Assembly: GCA_902806575.1 (NCBI GenBank)
Contig: CADCXD010000009.1
Location: forward strand, 1,054,001-1,118,000
Direction: 5' to 3'
DNA: 64,000 bases
From: Jackrogersella multiformis
Lineage: Eukaryota; Ascomycota; Sordariomycetes; Xylariales; Hypoxylaceae
How positions within the stretch are numbered: position 1 is the first letter of the stretch; every line of letters starts with the position of its first letter. Positions 36,401 to 50,426 of the stretch are shown here, in pieces. A program made the position numbers and the translations under genes. The notes below the pieces were generated by a model. The model saw only the letters and a list, made by a program, of their open reading frames with translations. It searched no databases and had not been told where the DNA came from.

Positions 36401-39400
36401 AAAAACGTATATATTAAAAATATTATAAGATATTTAATATTAAACTTAATTATTTTAAACATATATACGTTAATAAATGTATAAAGTTTAAACATTTATA
36501 ATTACCTTAAAAAATAAATTAAACAATAAAAATTTAACTTAAGATTAAAAAAATTATTAATACTTACTTTACTTAAAAATAAATAAAAACGAAAATATAA
36601 ATAATATAATTAAAAGATATTATACCCTTACTTTTACAATTAATAAATATAAAAGTTAAAAATATTATTCTATTACTATTAAATAAGAAATTAATAAAAT
36701 AAATAAACTTAAAAGTAAACGTATTAAATAAATTGGGATAAAAGTTAACAATATATATAAATATTAATATATTTAATTAAATAATAAATAAAATATAATT
36801 AAAAGATTTTATCGAAAATTATAAAATATTTAAATTAAATAAACTTATATATATATAAAAAGTAATCTCGAAAAAATTAATTATAAAAATTAAAGCTAAA
36901 TTTATAATTAAATTTTTAAAAAAATTAATATATAAACGGCAAATTTAAATTTAAGTTTTAATAAAAATATAAATTAATTATTTAAGTTTTTAACTTAACC
37001 TATTAATAAAAAATAATATTTTAAAATTTATAACTAAAAAAAGCGTATATATTTATAATTTTAACCTTTTCTTTACTTAACGATTATTTATTTTAATAAA
37101 TAAATAAAATATTTAACGCAATTATAATATTATTAATATACTAAAAAAAAAATAACGATCAATTTAATTAATAATTAATAAAAAAGATATAAATCTAAAT
37201 ATATATATTCGTTAAGTATACAAAATAAAAATTTCCTTAATAAGATTTTTAATTAAATATATAATTAAAGTAAAATAAATCAACAAAAAATAATTATATC
37301 GTTCAACTATTTTTATTTTATTATCTAAAAATTCATTAACGGTAAAAAAAAAAGTATTAAATAATTATCGACCTTAAATTATTAAATAAAAATGCCTTAA
37401 CTAATATTTACCTATTATTAAGTTAAAAGGAAATTATCTAAAAAATATAAAAAACAAAGGTTTTTAACGTTATAAATAAAGCTTTATTTTATTATTAATT
37501 ACTTATTACATTTAAATATAAAAATAAGATAATAATAATATTACTAAAAGATTTAAAAATCTTTAACGTTACGTTAATAAGATTTAAAAATTCTTTAACT
37601 TTTACGTAACGATTTATAAATTAAAAATTAAAACCTTTTTAAAACTTTATTAAAATATATATTAAAAATATTATAATATTTAATAATATTAAGGAATAAT
37701 ATAGAAAATATCTTAATTAAATATTTAATATATACAATAATATAAAACTTACATTATTAGTAAAAAGATTATTTCTTAATTTTCTATTAATCATTTTATT
37801 TAAATTTTTAATTAATAAATTAAAAGTTATTATTATAAATAATAAGTTAAATATAATTAAAAAAATCTTAATACTATAAATATATATTAATATAATAAGG
37901 TTTTTATAAAAATATATCTTATAATATTAATAAAAAATTAAAGTTTTATAAAATAAAAAAATAAAAAAATTAATTAAAAAAAAATTAAATAAAAGATTCC
38001 TTTAAAATCCTAATATAAATATCGATATATTATAAAAACCATATATATATTAACAAAAAACAAATTAAACTTATTTAAAATATTATAAAATAAATTATTA
38101 AATTTAACGATATTAACGTATTAAAATTATAACCAAATAACGTTCTTAAAAATAAATATATTAAAACGAAAAGGTTTTAAAATTATAATATTTTATATAA
38201 ATATACCTTAAAACAAAATTAATATAAAAATTAACGTAATTTACTTCATTATAATTTTATTAAAAGTTTTAATAAAAATTACATTACAATATAAAATAAT
38301 AAAATTAAAAATTATTTATTTAATATAAATTTATAAAAATAATAAAATCTAATTATAATCATATATACAATTAATTATTATTCTAACAAATTATAATATA
38401 ACGAAAAATATTATTAACTAAATAATATTTAAAATAATTAATATAAATAAAATAAATAATAAATTAATAATTATTTTAACATATTTATCTTAATTTAACC
38501 TTAACGTTTATTATATCTTTAAAAGATTAAATTTAATTCTAAATATATTATTTCGTTTACCGATATAAAATAATATAAAAAATTTAATAAAATAAAAAAA
38601 CAAAATAAAATTAACTTTTAAAAATATTTTAAATAAATTTATTTATATATTTATTAAACTTACGTTAAATAATAAGTTTAAAAAAAATATTAAAAAAATA
38701 TAACTATAATAAATAATAAAGTTTATAATTTAAAATATTATTTTAAACCAAAATAAATATTTTATAAATTAAAATCGGTTTATATTTATAACCTTTTATA
38801 AAAAGTTTAAAAATATGTTAAATATTGCCCTAATTATTATAAAAATTAAATTAAACGTTTAAAATTTTATAGTAAATTAAAACCTATAAACTTACCGCTT
38901 TACCATTTTATATAATAATTTAAGACTTTATTATAAATTTATTAAAGGTTTTAAATAGGGAAAGTATATAATTTATTACAAGCTTTACATACTTTAATAA
39001 AAAGATAATTTTAATACCTAAAAACATTAAATATAAAGCTTATTATTAAATTACGTTACTTTTTAAAACGCTTATATTATTAAATTAAGGTATTTTATAT
39101 AAAGTAATTTTAAATAAAGACGTTAAATTTAATAGTAAGATATAGTAAACGTTATTTATTTAACTTAAGATATTATTAATTATATTAATAAATTATTATT
39201 TTTAAATTAATAATATAACGAAACAATATAATTAAAAAGTTAAAATAATAATTTATTATTACTATTCGTTAAGTAACGTATTATAATTAAAAATAATTTT
39301 AATATTATAATATAATTTTAATAATACTAAATTATTAATAATTAAAAAATCACCCAATAAATTAATATATAACTTTAAACTATAAATTATTATTATTTTA

Positions 39401-41950
39401 TTAAAAGTATTAAAAACATAATTAATTATAACATATTAAAATAATACTATTAAAAAGAAATAAAAGAATATATTAACTTTATAACCGCCGAAATAAAAGC
39501 TCGTTATAATTTAAAACATAACCTTATTTCTTTTAAAAAAGATAAATTAATCTACCTTAAATTATATAAAGGTTATATATTATCAAGTAAACCGCCTTAT
39601 AAATGATTAATATAATATATTAAACCGTTATTAATTTTAAAATAAATCGATCAGCTTATATATAAGCTTAAACTATTGAATAATTAATAAATCCATAAGG
39701 TTATATTAATAAATTAATTATTTAAAATCTTTTAAAAAAAAGATCCTTACGAAAAAAACGCCCATAATTAAATCAAATTATTATAAAAGGAAACGATGAT
39801 AATTAAATGTTTTATAAGATTAAAAAACTATTAAATTAATAAATAAACAAGTAAAAAGGACGCTTTATCCTTAAATACCTTATATAATAAAAATATTATT
39901 TATTAGCTTTTAATTAATAATATTTAAAAAACCTATTTATTTAAAATATAATAATATTATTAAATAATTACGATAAAAATACCTTTTATTACTTAATTAA
40001 CTTTATATTAAATCTATTAATAAATTATAACGCCTTAATATATAACCCTTTAAAAATGTGTAAACCCTTAACGATATATCTTTAAAATTAATTAACGAAC
40101 CAATATAACCAGTCGCAAATAGGTTAAACGATAAAACAATTATATATATACCAAGAGAACAACTTAATAGAAATATACCATTAAATTATACCGATAATAA
40201 TTAACCAATTCCCCCTGCTTAACCACTAACGCCGCTAAAAAAATTAACGAGATTATAAGTTATAATTTTAATAGAAAGATTATTAAAAGTTATAAAACTA
40301 AAATCTATTATAATATAAAAAGTATAATTTATAAGTAACGTTAAAAAATTAAAAAAAAGCGTAAGTAAGTTATAAATTATTAAGTAATTATAATTAAAGT
40401 AATTATTATAATTATTATTAAAGTTCTTACTTTAAAAAAAAGCTAAATACTTTAATACTTAAATTATAATGAAACTATAATTAAATCGGGGAAAAACTAA
40501 ATACTTTAATATTAAAATAACTTATAAATATATTAATATTTACTTAATAACGATAAAGTATAATATACTTATATTTATATTCTCTATTTATATAAACATT
40601 TTTCTCACTTACTTTCATTAAAATTCTTTTTTTCCTTATAATAAAATTTTTTTTTCTCTCTTTCTTCTTTTATAAATTTTAACTTTATAAAAAAAGTTTT
40701 TTACTTACCCTTTACTTTATAATACCTCTTATAAAAAAACCGATACTTAAGCCCTTTAAGGCTTTAACCAAAAAGATTATTAATTCGACGCTTAAATAAA
40801 TTTATTAATACTTATTTAACAATAAATGGATAATAACCATTAATAAGGCATTTAAACCCATTAAAATATAAAATAATAATAAACCTTAATAACGATAAAC
40901 TTTTTAAAATAAATTGTTTATTCGAAATAATAACATTACCGATCTTAAGGCATATTACGTAAAAAAAATAAAAATAACATCGCTTCGCTTATAATTTAAC
41001 GCTACTTTAATCATTAAAACGTTATTAAGGATCTTAATATATAAAACCCCTTTAATAATAATCCCTTATTAAATAATTTAAGATTAATTTAAGGAAATAA
41101 GTTAATAAAGCAAAGTTGTTAATTAAAAGGTAAAAATTATTATTAAAGTATTTTTTAAAATCTTTAATAAAAATATATTTAAAGTATTTTATATTAATGA
41201 AAACGTAAAGAAAGGTATCGGGACTTTCTAAAAAAAGTTATATAATAAGTTAAAACTAACTAAATTAACTTAGTTAATATATAAAAATGAGAATATAAAA
41301 TTAAAGTTTTAAAAGGTTATAATCGATAAAATAACGATTATAATAATTAATAATAATAATAAAATATTTCAAAATATCGACGTTTTATAATAAATCATAA
41401 CGAGTATAAGTTAATAATTATAATAATAACGCGTATTAACTATAATTTTTTTTTCGATTATTAAAGAATAATAATAATTAATAAAAAAGCTTTTAATAAG
41501 TATTACCGAAATTATAATAATTATAAACAACGCGCATAATATTTTTATAAATTATAAGAAAAGTATTATAAAGATTAAGTTATAATTAATATTATTTATT
41601 ATATTTATTATTATAATTATATTATAAATTAAAATATTAATTTTCATACTTAAGTTAATTATGTTTATTATAAAAAAACCGATAATAATATTAATATTTA
41701 TATTATTAAAGATTAAACCTATAATTAAAATATAAACGTTTAATAATTTTAACGATATACGTTTCGTTTATAAAGATACGTTATTAAACGATAATAACGG
41801 CGTTTTAATTAATAACGATAATAACGATAAAAAGAAGGACGATATTAATATGTTCGACATACTTATTAAGCGTTAAAGATTAGTTTAATAAGATTAATTT
41901 AATAAGATAATAGCTTATAATTAACGAGGACGTTGGTTTTTCTTTTTATT

Positions 41951-41957
41951 AAGGGGG
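41951..41957 (+). other. Candidate polypurine tract of Family 1
   Basis: AAGGGGG lies directly against the TG start of the 3' LTR. Such a G run is exceptional in this AT-rich block and is where plus-strand priming would occur. Confidence 0.65.
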
Positions 41958-42109
41958 TGTTATAAGGAGCCATAGTTACATGGTTTATGGTTAAGGTGGT
42001 AGCCCGTGTTTTATATTTATTAACTATTTTTTAAGATACTAGCTTTGCTTCTACTCTTAAGAATAATAACTATTTTAAGACCTTCATTTTAACCTATTAA
42101 TACATAATA
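41958..42109 (+). repeat. 3' LTR of Family 1 copy B
   Basis: 152 bp. Begins TGTTATAAGGAGCCATAGTT and follows the 5' LTR closely; differences are mainly C/T and G/A transitions. Confidence 0.85.
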
Positions 42110-43778
42110 AAAAATTAAGGTTAAATTTTTAATTAAATTAAAAAAACAATATATAAACGATAAATTTTAATTTTAACTTTAATAAAAGTATAAATTAATC
42201 ATTTAAATTTTTAATTTAATTTATTAATAAAAAAAAATTTTTAAAAAATATAACGTAATTATTAATTATAATAAAATAAATTTAATTTTAAAATTGAAAT
42301 ATTTATTAAATATTATCGTTTAAAAAATTAAATATAATAAAAGGTTTTAATTATAAATGAATTTTTTATTTTTATTAAAATAATAATAATAATTTTAATT
42401 TATCGCGTAAGAAATTCTTTTTTTACATTAAAATAAAGAATATAATAAATAATACTTATAATATAAATATATTTAATAAACTTGTAATTATATAACGTAA
42501 TATTAAAATTAAAATATTTAAAGAAATGTATAAAAAAATTAATTTAACGCAAATATATATAATATTTTAACATAAAAAAACGATTTATTAATAAAATTGA
42601 ATTTAAATAATAAAATATTAAACGTTTTATTATTAATTGAAAAAAAAATTTAATTTATAATTATTATTAAACATAAAATAAAGTTTTATTAAACCGAATA
42701 TATTATTTTTAAATATATTTAAATTTAATAATATTTTAAAATTTATAATCGAAAAAAACGTATATATTTATAATTTTAATGTTCTTTATTCGATATATAT
42801 TTATTTTAATAAATAAATAAAATACTTAATATAATTATAATATTATCGATATATTTAAAAAATAATAATCTATTTAATTAACGATTAATAAAAAATATAT
42901 AAAATAAAGAATTTTTTAATAAAGTTTTTAATTAAATATATAATTAAATTAAATTAAATTAATAAAAAATAATTATATCGTTTAATTATCTTTATTTTAG
43001 TATTTAAAATTTTATTAACGATAAAAAAAAGTTAAATAATTATCGATTTTAAATGATTAAATAAAAATATTTTAATTAATATTTATTTTTTATTACGTTA
43101 AAAAGAAATCGTTTAAAAAAATATAATTTTTTTTAACGTTATAAATAAAACTTTATTTTTTTATTAAATATTTATTACGTTTAAATATAAAAATAAAATA
43201 ATAATAATATTTTAAAAAGTTTAAAAATCTTTAACGTTACGTTAATAAAATTTAATTTTTTTATAATCTTTAAGTAATAATTTATAAATTAAAAAGCAAA
43301 GCTTTTTTAAAACTTTATTAAAATATATATTAATAATATCGTAATATTTAATAATATTAAAAATAATATAAAAAATATCTTAATTAAATATTTAATATAT
43401 ATAATAATATAAGTTTTATATTATTATTAAAAAAGTTATTTTTCGGTTTTTTATCGATTATATTATTTAAAATTTTAATTAATAAATTAAAAATTATTAT
43501 TATTAACGATAAGTTAAATATAATTAAAATTTTCTTAATATTATAAACATTAATTAATTTAAAAATATATATCAATATAATAAAATTCTTACAAAAATAT
43601 ATTTTATAATATTAATAAAAAATTAAACTTTTTTAAAATTAAAAAAATAAAAAAGTTAATCAAAAAAAAGATTTAATAAAAGCTTTTTTTTTAATTTTAA
43701 TATAAACGTTAATATAATATAAAAATTATATATATATTAATAAAAAATAAATTATTAAACTTAATAATATTAACGTAT
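42110..43778 (+). mobile_element. Family 1 copy C, middle fragment
   Basis: Resumes exactly where the left fragment stopped (AAAAATTAAGGTTAAATTT continues the pattern seen uninterrupted in B near 36885). It runs to CGTAT at 43774-43778, where the complete Family 2 element is inserted. It retains about 400 bp that copy B lacks. Confidence 0.78.
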
Positions 43779-43949
43779 TAATACAGACCTTATAAAGTAT
43801 ATTTTAATATATAAAATTAATAATTTCTCCGTTATTTTAAAATAAGTAAGAAATAAAATAAAAACTAAAAGTCCTTATCTTATTTATTTAATTTAAAATA
43901 TAAAGTACATATCTCCATTTAATATAAAGACTTTTATAAAATCGCATTA
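43779..43949 (+). repeat. Left LTR of the complete Family 2 copy
   Basis: 171 bp. Starts TAATACAGACC and ends ATCGCATTA. Same length and orientation as the right LTR; both match the solo LTRs elsewhere in the block. Confidence 0.88.
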
Positions 43950-46900
43950 AAATACCAGCGTATAAAAAATCCTTATCGTTTTTAATAAATATTATTCTTA
44001 AAATCATTAACGATTTTTAACGGGTTTATCGCGACGTTATTTTATTAAACTTTTACCTTTAACCTCCTTTAATAATTTATAACCTCCTTTTTATTTTTAA
44101 TATTCTTTAATTAATTTTTATAAACTTTTAAAATATTTTTTAATAATTTATAAATTATCTTTATATTTATAAATTTTTTCATGTCATTAAATATTTAAAA
44201 TTATTCTTTACTTAATTAAGTTTATATTTTAATATAATTTTAATTTTATATATTAAATTATCCTTATTATTTTAATCCGTTTTAATTAACATTAAAAAAA
44301 GGAATTATTAATAAAATAAGTTATCCCTTTTAAAATTAAAAAAAAGATATATTATTAAAATAATTAAGTAAATATAATTTTTTTAATAGATTTAATTTAT
44401 AAATTAATTATTTTACTCGCTTAATAATTATTTATAAACTTACGCATTATTAAATTTTTTTTTAAAAGGTCGTTTTAAAAAATAATATCCTTTATAAAAT
44501 TATAAGTAAACTTTTTATTTTATTATAAAAATTTAAATTATATATTTTTTATTTTTATTATTATAAATTTTATAATAAATTTTATATTTTAACGTAAATA
44601 CTTATAAAAGATTTAATACTTATATTAATTAAAACGTTTATAAATTAAAAAAATTAAAAATTAAAAATTAATTTATAAAATATACGTTATTAAAATTCCA
44701 TTAAAAAGATAATAATAAATTAACCTAATTAAAATTAAAATTTATAAAGTAATAATAGCAAATAATAATTTTTACCGTTTATTTAAAAATAATAAACGAT
44801 AATTATAAATAAGCAAATGTTAAATACCTTTTATAACTTTATTTAAAAATTAAATATAAACTTTTAATATTTATTTAAGATTCTTTTTTTAAGATTTTTT
44901 AATCCGTTAATATTAATTATATTATAAAAATAATAGCTTAATTTTTAATAAAATATCTTTTATTTTTAAAGATAAGCATTATCCTTTTAAAAATTAAGTA
45001 AAAAACTAATATTAAAACGTTATAAATATCGTAATATTTCTTATTACCTTTTAATTACCATAAAATTCCTTTATTACTTACTTTAAAAAATCTTAAAATA
45101 AAACTCATTACAATAATACGTATAAATAAAAAATCTTTAAATTATATAAATTAACAATTATTTATTAACTTAATTTACAAAGTTTAATTTAATTAATAAC
45201 CGATATAATATTAAAAATATTTTTTTAACGAAATAAGATTTTTACTTAAAAGCGTAACTTTTTAAGTTTTTTATTATATAATTGTATTTAAAATAATGTT
45301 TATTATTATATATTTCTTAATACTTTTTAAATTATTAAATAAAGAATATATAAATAACGTTTATCGTTACGAATAACATTATATAATAAATTATTAATAA
45401 TTTCGAATAAATAATTAAATTATAAAAAATTATCCGTAAATTTATTATTAAAGCTTTTAATATTTACTATAATTATAAAAAACTTTATATTATTTATATA
45501 TATTTACTTAAATTATTACTTAAAGAAATTATTTATTATAACTTTTATAATTATTTATACGTGATCGAGAATTATAGGTTTATTCGATTTATTAATATTA
45601 TAATTTATATTTTTTATATCTTTAAATATTTTTAAATAATTTAACGTATTAAATATAACGTTTAATCGTTTAAATAAATAATAAATTTATATAATATATT
45701 ATAATAAATATATAAGTTAATTAATTAATTATTAAGTAACGTAATGTATAAAAAATATATTTAAAATAATTTAATTTATAATTCTTTTTATTATAATATA
45801 ATTTATTAAAATAACGATTATAATTATAATTTAAAGCTTTTTTATTAATTATATAAAGTAAATTATTTTTAATTTTAATTAATTATAACGTATTTTTATT
45901 TTAAATAAATATCGATTAAAAATATAATTAATTAAATTTATTAAGTAAAAATGGTTTTTTTTAACGTTTATATAGAATTATCTTTTAAATAAAAAGCTAT
46001 TATATTAAATATTTATTTAAACGATTTATTTATAATAAAAAATATTTTAAAACGTTTTAAAAAATATTAATTTAACCTTAATAATATTATAATAAATTAA
46101 TCGATAATATAATTTTTTTTTCAAGGTAATTATTTTATATTTATTTTAATTTCCTTCATTTCGTAAAAAACGCTATTTTATGCTGTTAAAAAAGTTTTAT
46201 AAATTACATATAATATAAAAAAAATAAACGTTTAAAAAAAACCGATTACGCTTAAGTATTATTTAAAAACTTTTAATTATTAAAAAAAAAATTTAAATTA
46301 TAAATAAATAATTTTCGGTTATAAATATATTAAAAGCATTAATTTAAAAATTTAAAAACTTTATAAATAAAATTTTTAAAAAAGATTTTTTTAAAAATAT
46401 AAAAAAATGTTTTCGTAGAAGAAATTAAATATTAACTTTAAATTATAATAATAATAAGTAATTATTTAATACAATAATTCGATTTAAACTTTATAAATTA
46501 ATTATTACATATTTTTTCCGGATATTATAAACGATACGTTATATAATAAATATTAAATAAATAAAAAAGTTAAATTTATTAACTTATTTTATATAATTTA
46601 TTTAAAAATTGCTTATTTTTTGTATTTAAAAAATAATTGTTAAAATTAAATATTTAATTTTATTATTTATTTATAAATAAATTTATTATTTAATTATCCT
46701 TAAAGATATATATAATTTTTTAATTCTTTTATAATAATAAGAAAAAATTAATAAGATTTATTAATTATATAACGAATATATTATTTTTAATATATATTTC
46801 GTTTAAAATAATACGTTTAAATAAATTTATAAGTTTTTTCTTTTTTTTAATAACATTTTTTAAAGTAATATCGGTAACCTTTATAATTTTTAAACTATAA

Positions 46901-49900
46901 TAAATATAATATTTATTAACAAAATAAAGTTTAATTTATTTAACGCATTAATAATTAATTTTATAAAGTTTATGTTATATATTAAAAAATGATATTAATA
47001 ATTATTATCATAATAATTAAAGTTATAATAAATTTTATATTTACGTAAATATATAAAAATTCTAAAGGTTTTTTTATCGATATAAATTAAAAAAAAAGTA
47101 AACGTTATAAACGTTATAACGTTTACGTTATTAAATATATTATCGTTTATTAAAAATATAGCGGTAAAGTTTACGTTTAAAAATACGCTTATTATTAAAA
47201 AAATCAACGTAACAATAAAAGGAATAATAATAATAAAAGCAGTAATAACGATAACGGTAATAATGATAAAAATTTTAAGCGTAAATAATTAAAAATTAAT
47301 ATAATATTTATTATCGATATTTTTTATAATTATTTTAACGTAAAAACCTTTCGAAATCTTTATAAAAATTTTTAAATTTTTTGTAATTATCATTATATAT
47401 AAAATCTTTACGTTTATAATAACATTTATAATTATATTATACGTTATTATAAAAAAAAATTTTATAATTTATAAATATATAAACATTTTATTTAAAAGTA
47501 ATTATTATTTTTTTAATTTTTTAATTTTACGAATATATATGTAATTATAAGTTTATATTTTAAAAATTATTTTAAAACCGTTTAATTTTATAAAAAATAT
47601 TTTTTAGTTTTTATAATAAATATTTACTTTATATAATTTAAATAAATCATTATCGATTAATAAATTAAGCTTTATTTTATTTTTAATAATTTATTTTAAT
47701 TTTATAAATTGAATTATTTTTACTTTACCGTTTTTATTAATTCTTAAGGCGTAAAACATAAACGTAACTTATTAAATAGTTTTTATTTATTTTCCGTTAA
47801 ATTTTTTAATATATTTTTATCGATTTTTAATAATATATTTAAGCTTATTAAAAAACAAATAATTAATTATCATATAATTTATATTTAAATTAACGTATAT
47901 TTTAATATTTTTATTTATCGATTAAAAATATACTTTACTACGTAAATATATATAATTAAATAGAAATAAATTATTTAAAAGGTTAACGTTAAAAATTACT
48001 TTTATTTATAAAAACTACGCATTTTTTTAACTTTTTTACGTTTATTCTTAAGACTTTTTTACCTTTTAAAATATTTAACAAATATCTCGTTTAATATTTT
48101 TATAAATATAAATATATTAAAATAACTTATTTTGAAATAATAAAATTATTTAATAATAATCGTAAATTTAATAATTAAAATTTATTATAAATAATATTTT
48201 AATAATTTTTAAAGTAAAATTAAGAATATATTTACGCTTATATTATTATTTTATTTATATAAATAAGAATTTTTTTTAATAATATTAAACGTAATATTAA
48301 TATAATTAATATCGATATTTAATTTTAAATTATTTATAGCATTATTTATAAATAATGCTAAAAAAAGTTTTGCTTTTATTTATTTAATATATACTTTTTT
48401 TATAATATTTATTACAATTAAAGTTTCGATTTTAACTTTAATTACATTCTTTATTTTTCCGTTAATTTTTTCAATTATTATTTCAATAATCGCCTTAATA
48501 ATTATTACGATAATTTTATTTATAATTATTATCTTAACGTTTATTTCTTTAATTATTTTATCGATTACTTCGTTAATTATTTTTATAATTACTTCAACAA
48601 TTTTAATTATTATTTTAACAATCTCGGCCATTATTTTAACGATTTTAATTATTGGTTTTACGGTTTTAATTATTATACAAACGATATTAATTAAAACTTT
48701 ATTAATTATTATTACGAAAACTTAACGATATATAATATTTTTTATTATTAATTAAAATAAGAAAATTTAAATTATTTTTAAAAACATAAATCTTATATTA
48801 TTTTTATTATAATTAATTTACTTTTTTCGATTTTTTATATATAATCCTAGAAAATCCTAACCTTATATAAAGCTTAAAAAAACTATTAAATGTTTAAAAA
48901 TATGCCGGTTTAAATAATTATAACGATTCCGTATTAATTTTAGTTTTTTAATCCTATTATTTTATAAATATATACGTATTAAATTTTCTTTTAAATATAT
49001 ATATAAACGATATTATTACCTTTAATTAATCTTATAACGTTTAATATAATAAATATAAATAAAATACACGTTATACTTAAGTTTAAGTGAAATTATACCT
49101 TTAAATATTTAAATATTTAATTTAATTTAACGGTTTATTTTTATTTACGTTTAATAAAAATAAATTTATTATTTCATTAATATTATAATATCTCGTTTAA
49201 TAAGATAAAGAAAAGTATAAAAAATTACCTTTTATTATTATATTTAATAATAAGATTTTTACGAAAACAATTAACATAATCGATAAATATATATATATTT
49301 ATAAAAATAATATTTCGTTTATCGATAATAAATTTATATTTTTAAATTTTAAATTAAACATATTAACGTTAATTTTTTTAAGTTTTATAAAAAATTAAAA
49401 TCTATTTATAAGCAAATTAATTAACGCTATACGATTTATTTTATTTATAAGTAATAATTTACTTATTTCTTTATTGTTTTTTTATAATAATAATTTCATT
49501 TAATTATTGATTATATTTATTTTTAAAGTAATTTTTTAAATTTAAAATAAAAGCTTACGTTTTATTAAATATCCCTTTTATATATTTATATATTTCAGTT
49601 TTTATAAATACAATTTTATTATTAATTAATGTCATTATAAATTTAATAATTTTCTTTAATTAAGGTAATTTAAAAAGGTTAAAAGTATTATCCTTAACCT
49701 TAAATATTTTATTTTATGTAACCATTTTTAATTATAAAACTTAATAATATTTTTATATAAAAAACTAAGGTAAGGCTAGCCGTTTCAAATTAATACGCGT
49801 AAAAACTTTTATAAATTTTATGTTTTAAAGATTTTAAAAAGTTATAAAATTAATATAAAAGTATAATAAATAGTAAAGAAAAAGAAAATCGTATTATAAT

Positions 49901-50255
49901 AATAAATTTTTTTATAAATATAAGATTTTTATTTTAAATTTAAGTAAATCCAAATAATAAGAAATATATAACGTAAATATAACGTTAAAAATTAATAAAA
50001 AGTATAAAGAATTATTTAAGTTAAGTAAATTACGCGTTAAAGGTTTATAAAATTTATAATTCAATAATAATTATAAATAAAATACAATAATAATTTAAGT
50101 TCTTAACGTTTAAAAGATTAATAAAAATTAAAAATTAAAGGAAAGTGTATTAATAAATCATTAATAAAATATATTATACGTTTAAAATATAAGTAATAAT
50201 AATATAAATTAATATAATTAATTTTAATTAAAAGAATTTATATTAAATACTAATT

Positions 50256-50426
50256 TAATATAAATCTTATAAAATATATTTTAATATATAAAATTAATGG
50301 TTTCGTTATTATCTTAAAATAAATAAAAAACAGGATAAAGATTAAAAGTCCTTATCTTATCTATCTAAGTTAAAGTATAAAATATATATCTCTATTTAAT
50401 ACAAGGACCCTTACAAGGTTATATCA
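50256..50426 (+). repeat. Right LTR of the complete Family 2 copy
   Basis: 171 bp. Starts TAATATAAATC and ends GGTTATATCA, keeping CA. It is more mutated at its start than the left LTR. Confidence 0.88.

Larger units (their letters stand above)
33324..42109 (+). mobile_element. Family 1 LTR retrotransposon copy B, complete frame with LTRs
   Basis: An 8.8-kb element bounded by direct repeats 33324-33472 and 41958-42109, flanked by a 5-bp duplication AAAAA (33319-33323 and 42110-42114). A candidate primer-binding site follows the left LTR and a polypurine tract AAGGGGG (41951-41957) precedes the right one, so it reads on the plus strand. It retains more C and G than A or C, notably at 33330-33660, 40040-41100 and 41930-42100. 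It carries a deletion of about 400 bp against copy C in the middle. No gag or pol frame can be read, so Gypsy and Copia cannot be told apart. It sits inside another copy of its own family. Confidence 0.88.
43779..50426 (+). mobile_element. Family 2 LTR retrotransposon, complete 6.65-kb copy
   Basis: Direct repeats of 171 bp each (43779-43949 and 50256-50426) bound a 6.3-kb interior. The flanks carry the exact 5-bp duplication CGTAT (43774-43778 and 50427-50431), and removing the element restores the Family 1 sequence CGTATTAAAATTATAA seen intact in copy B near 38,110. LTR ends derive from TG...CA (TAATACAGACC start, TTATATCA end). The interior matches a second copy from 56438. All frames are destroyed. 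The coding strand is uncertain: residual longer open frames (46995-47207, 48380-48631) are on the minus strand. Strand here follows the LTR convention only. Confidence 0.88.

Noticed and set aside
25398..48631. Open frames of 63-103 codons in the AT-rich block (for example 25398-25625, 35818-36129, 48380-48631, minus strand)
   Set aside because: Ile/Lys/Asn-rich low complexity produced by loss of stop-free GC codons; they fall inside RIP-mutated retroelements and have no recognisable domain.
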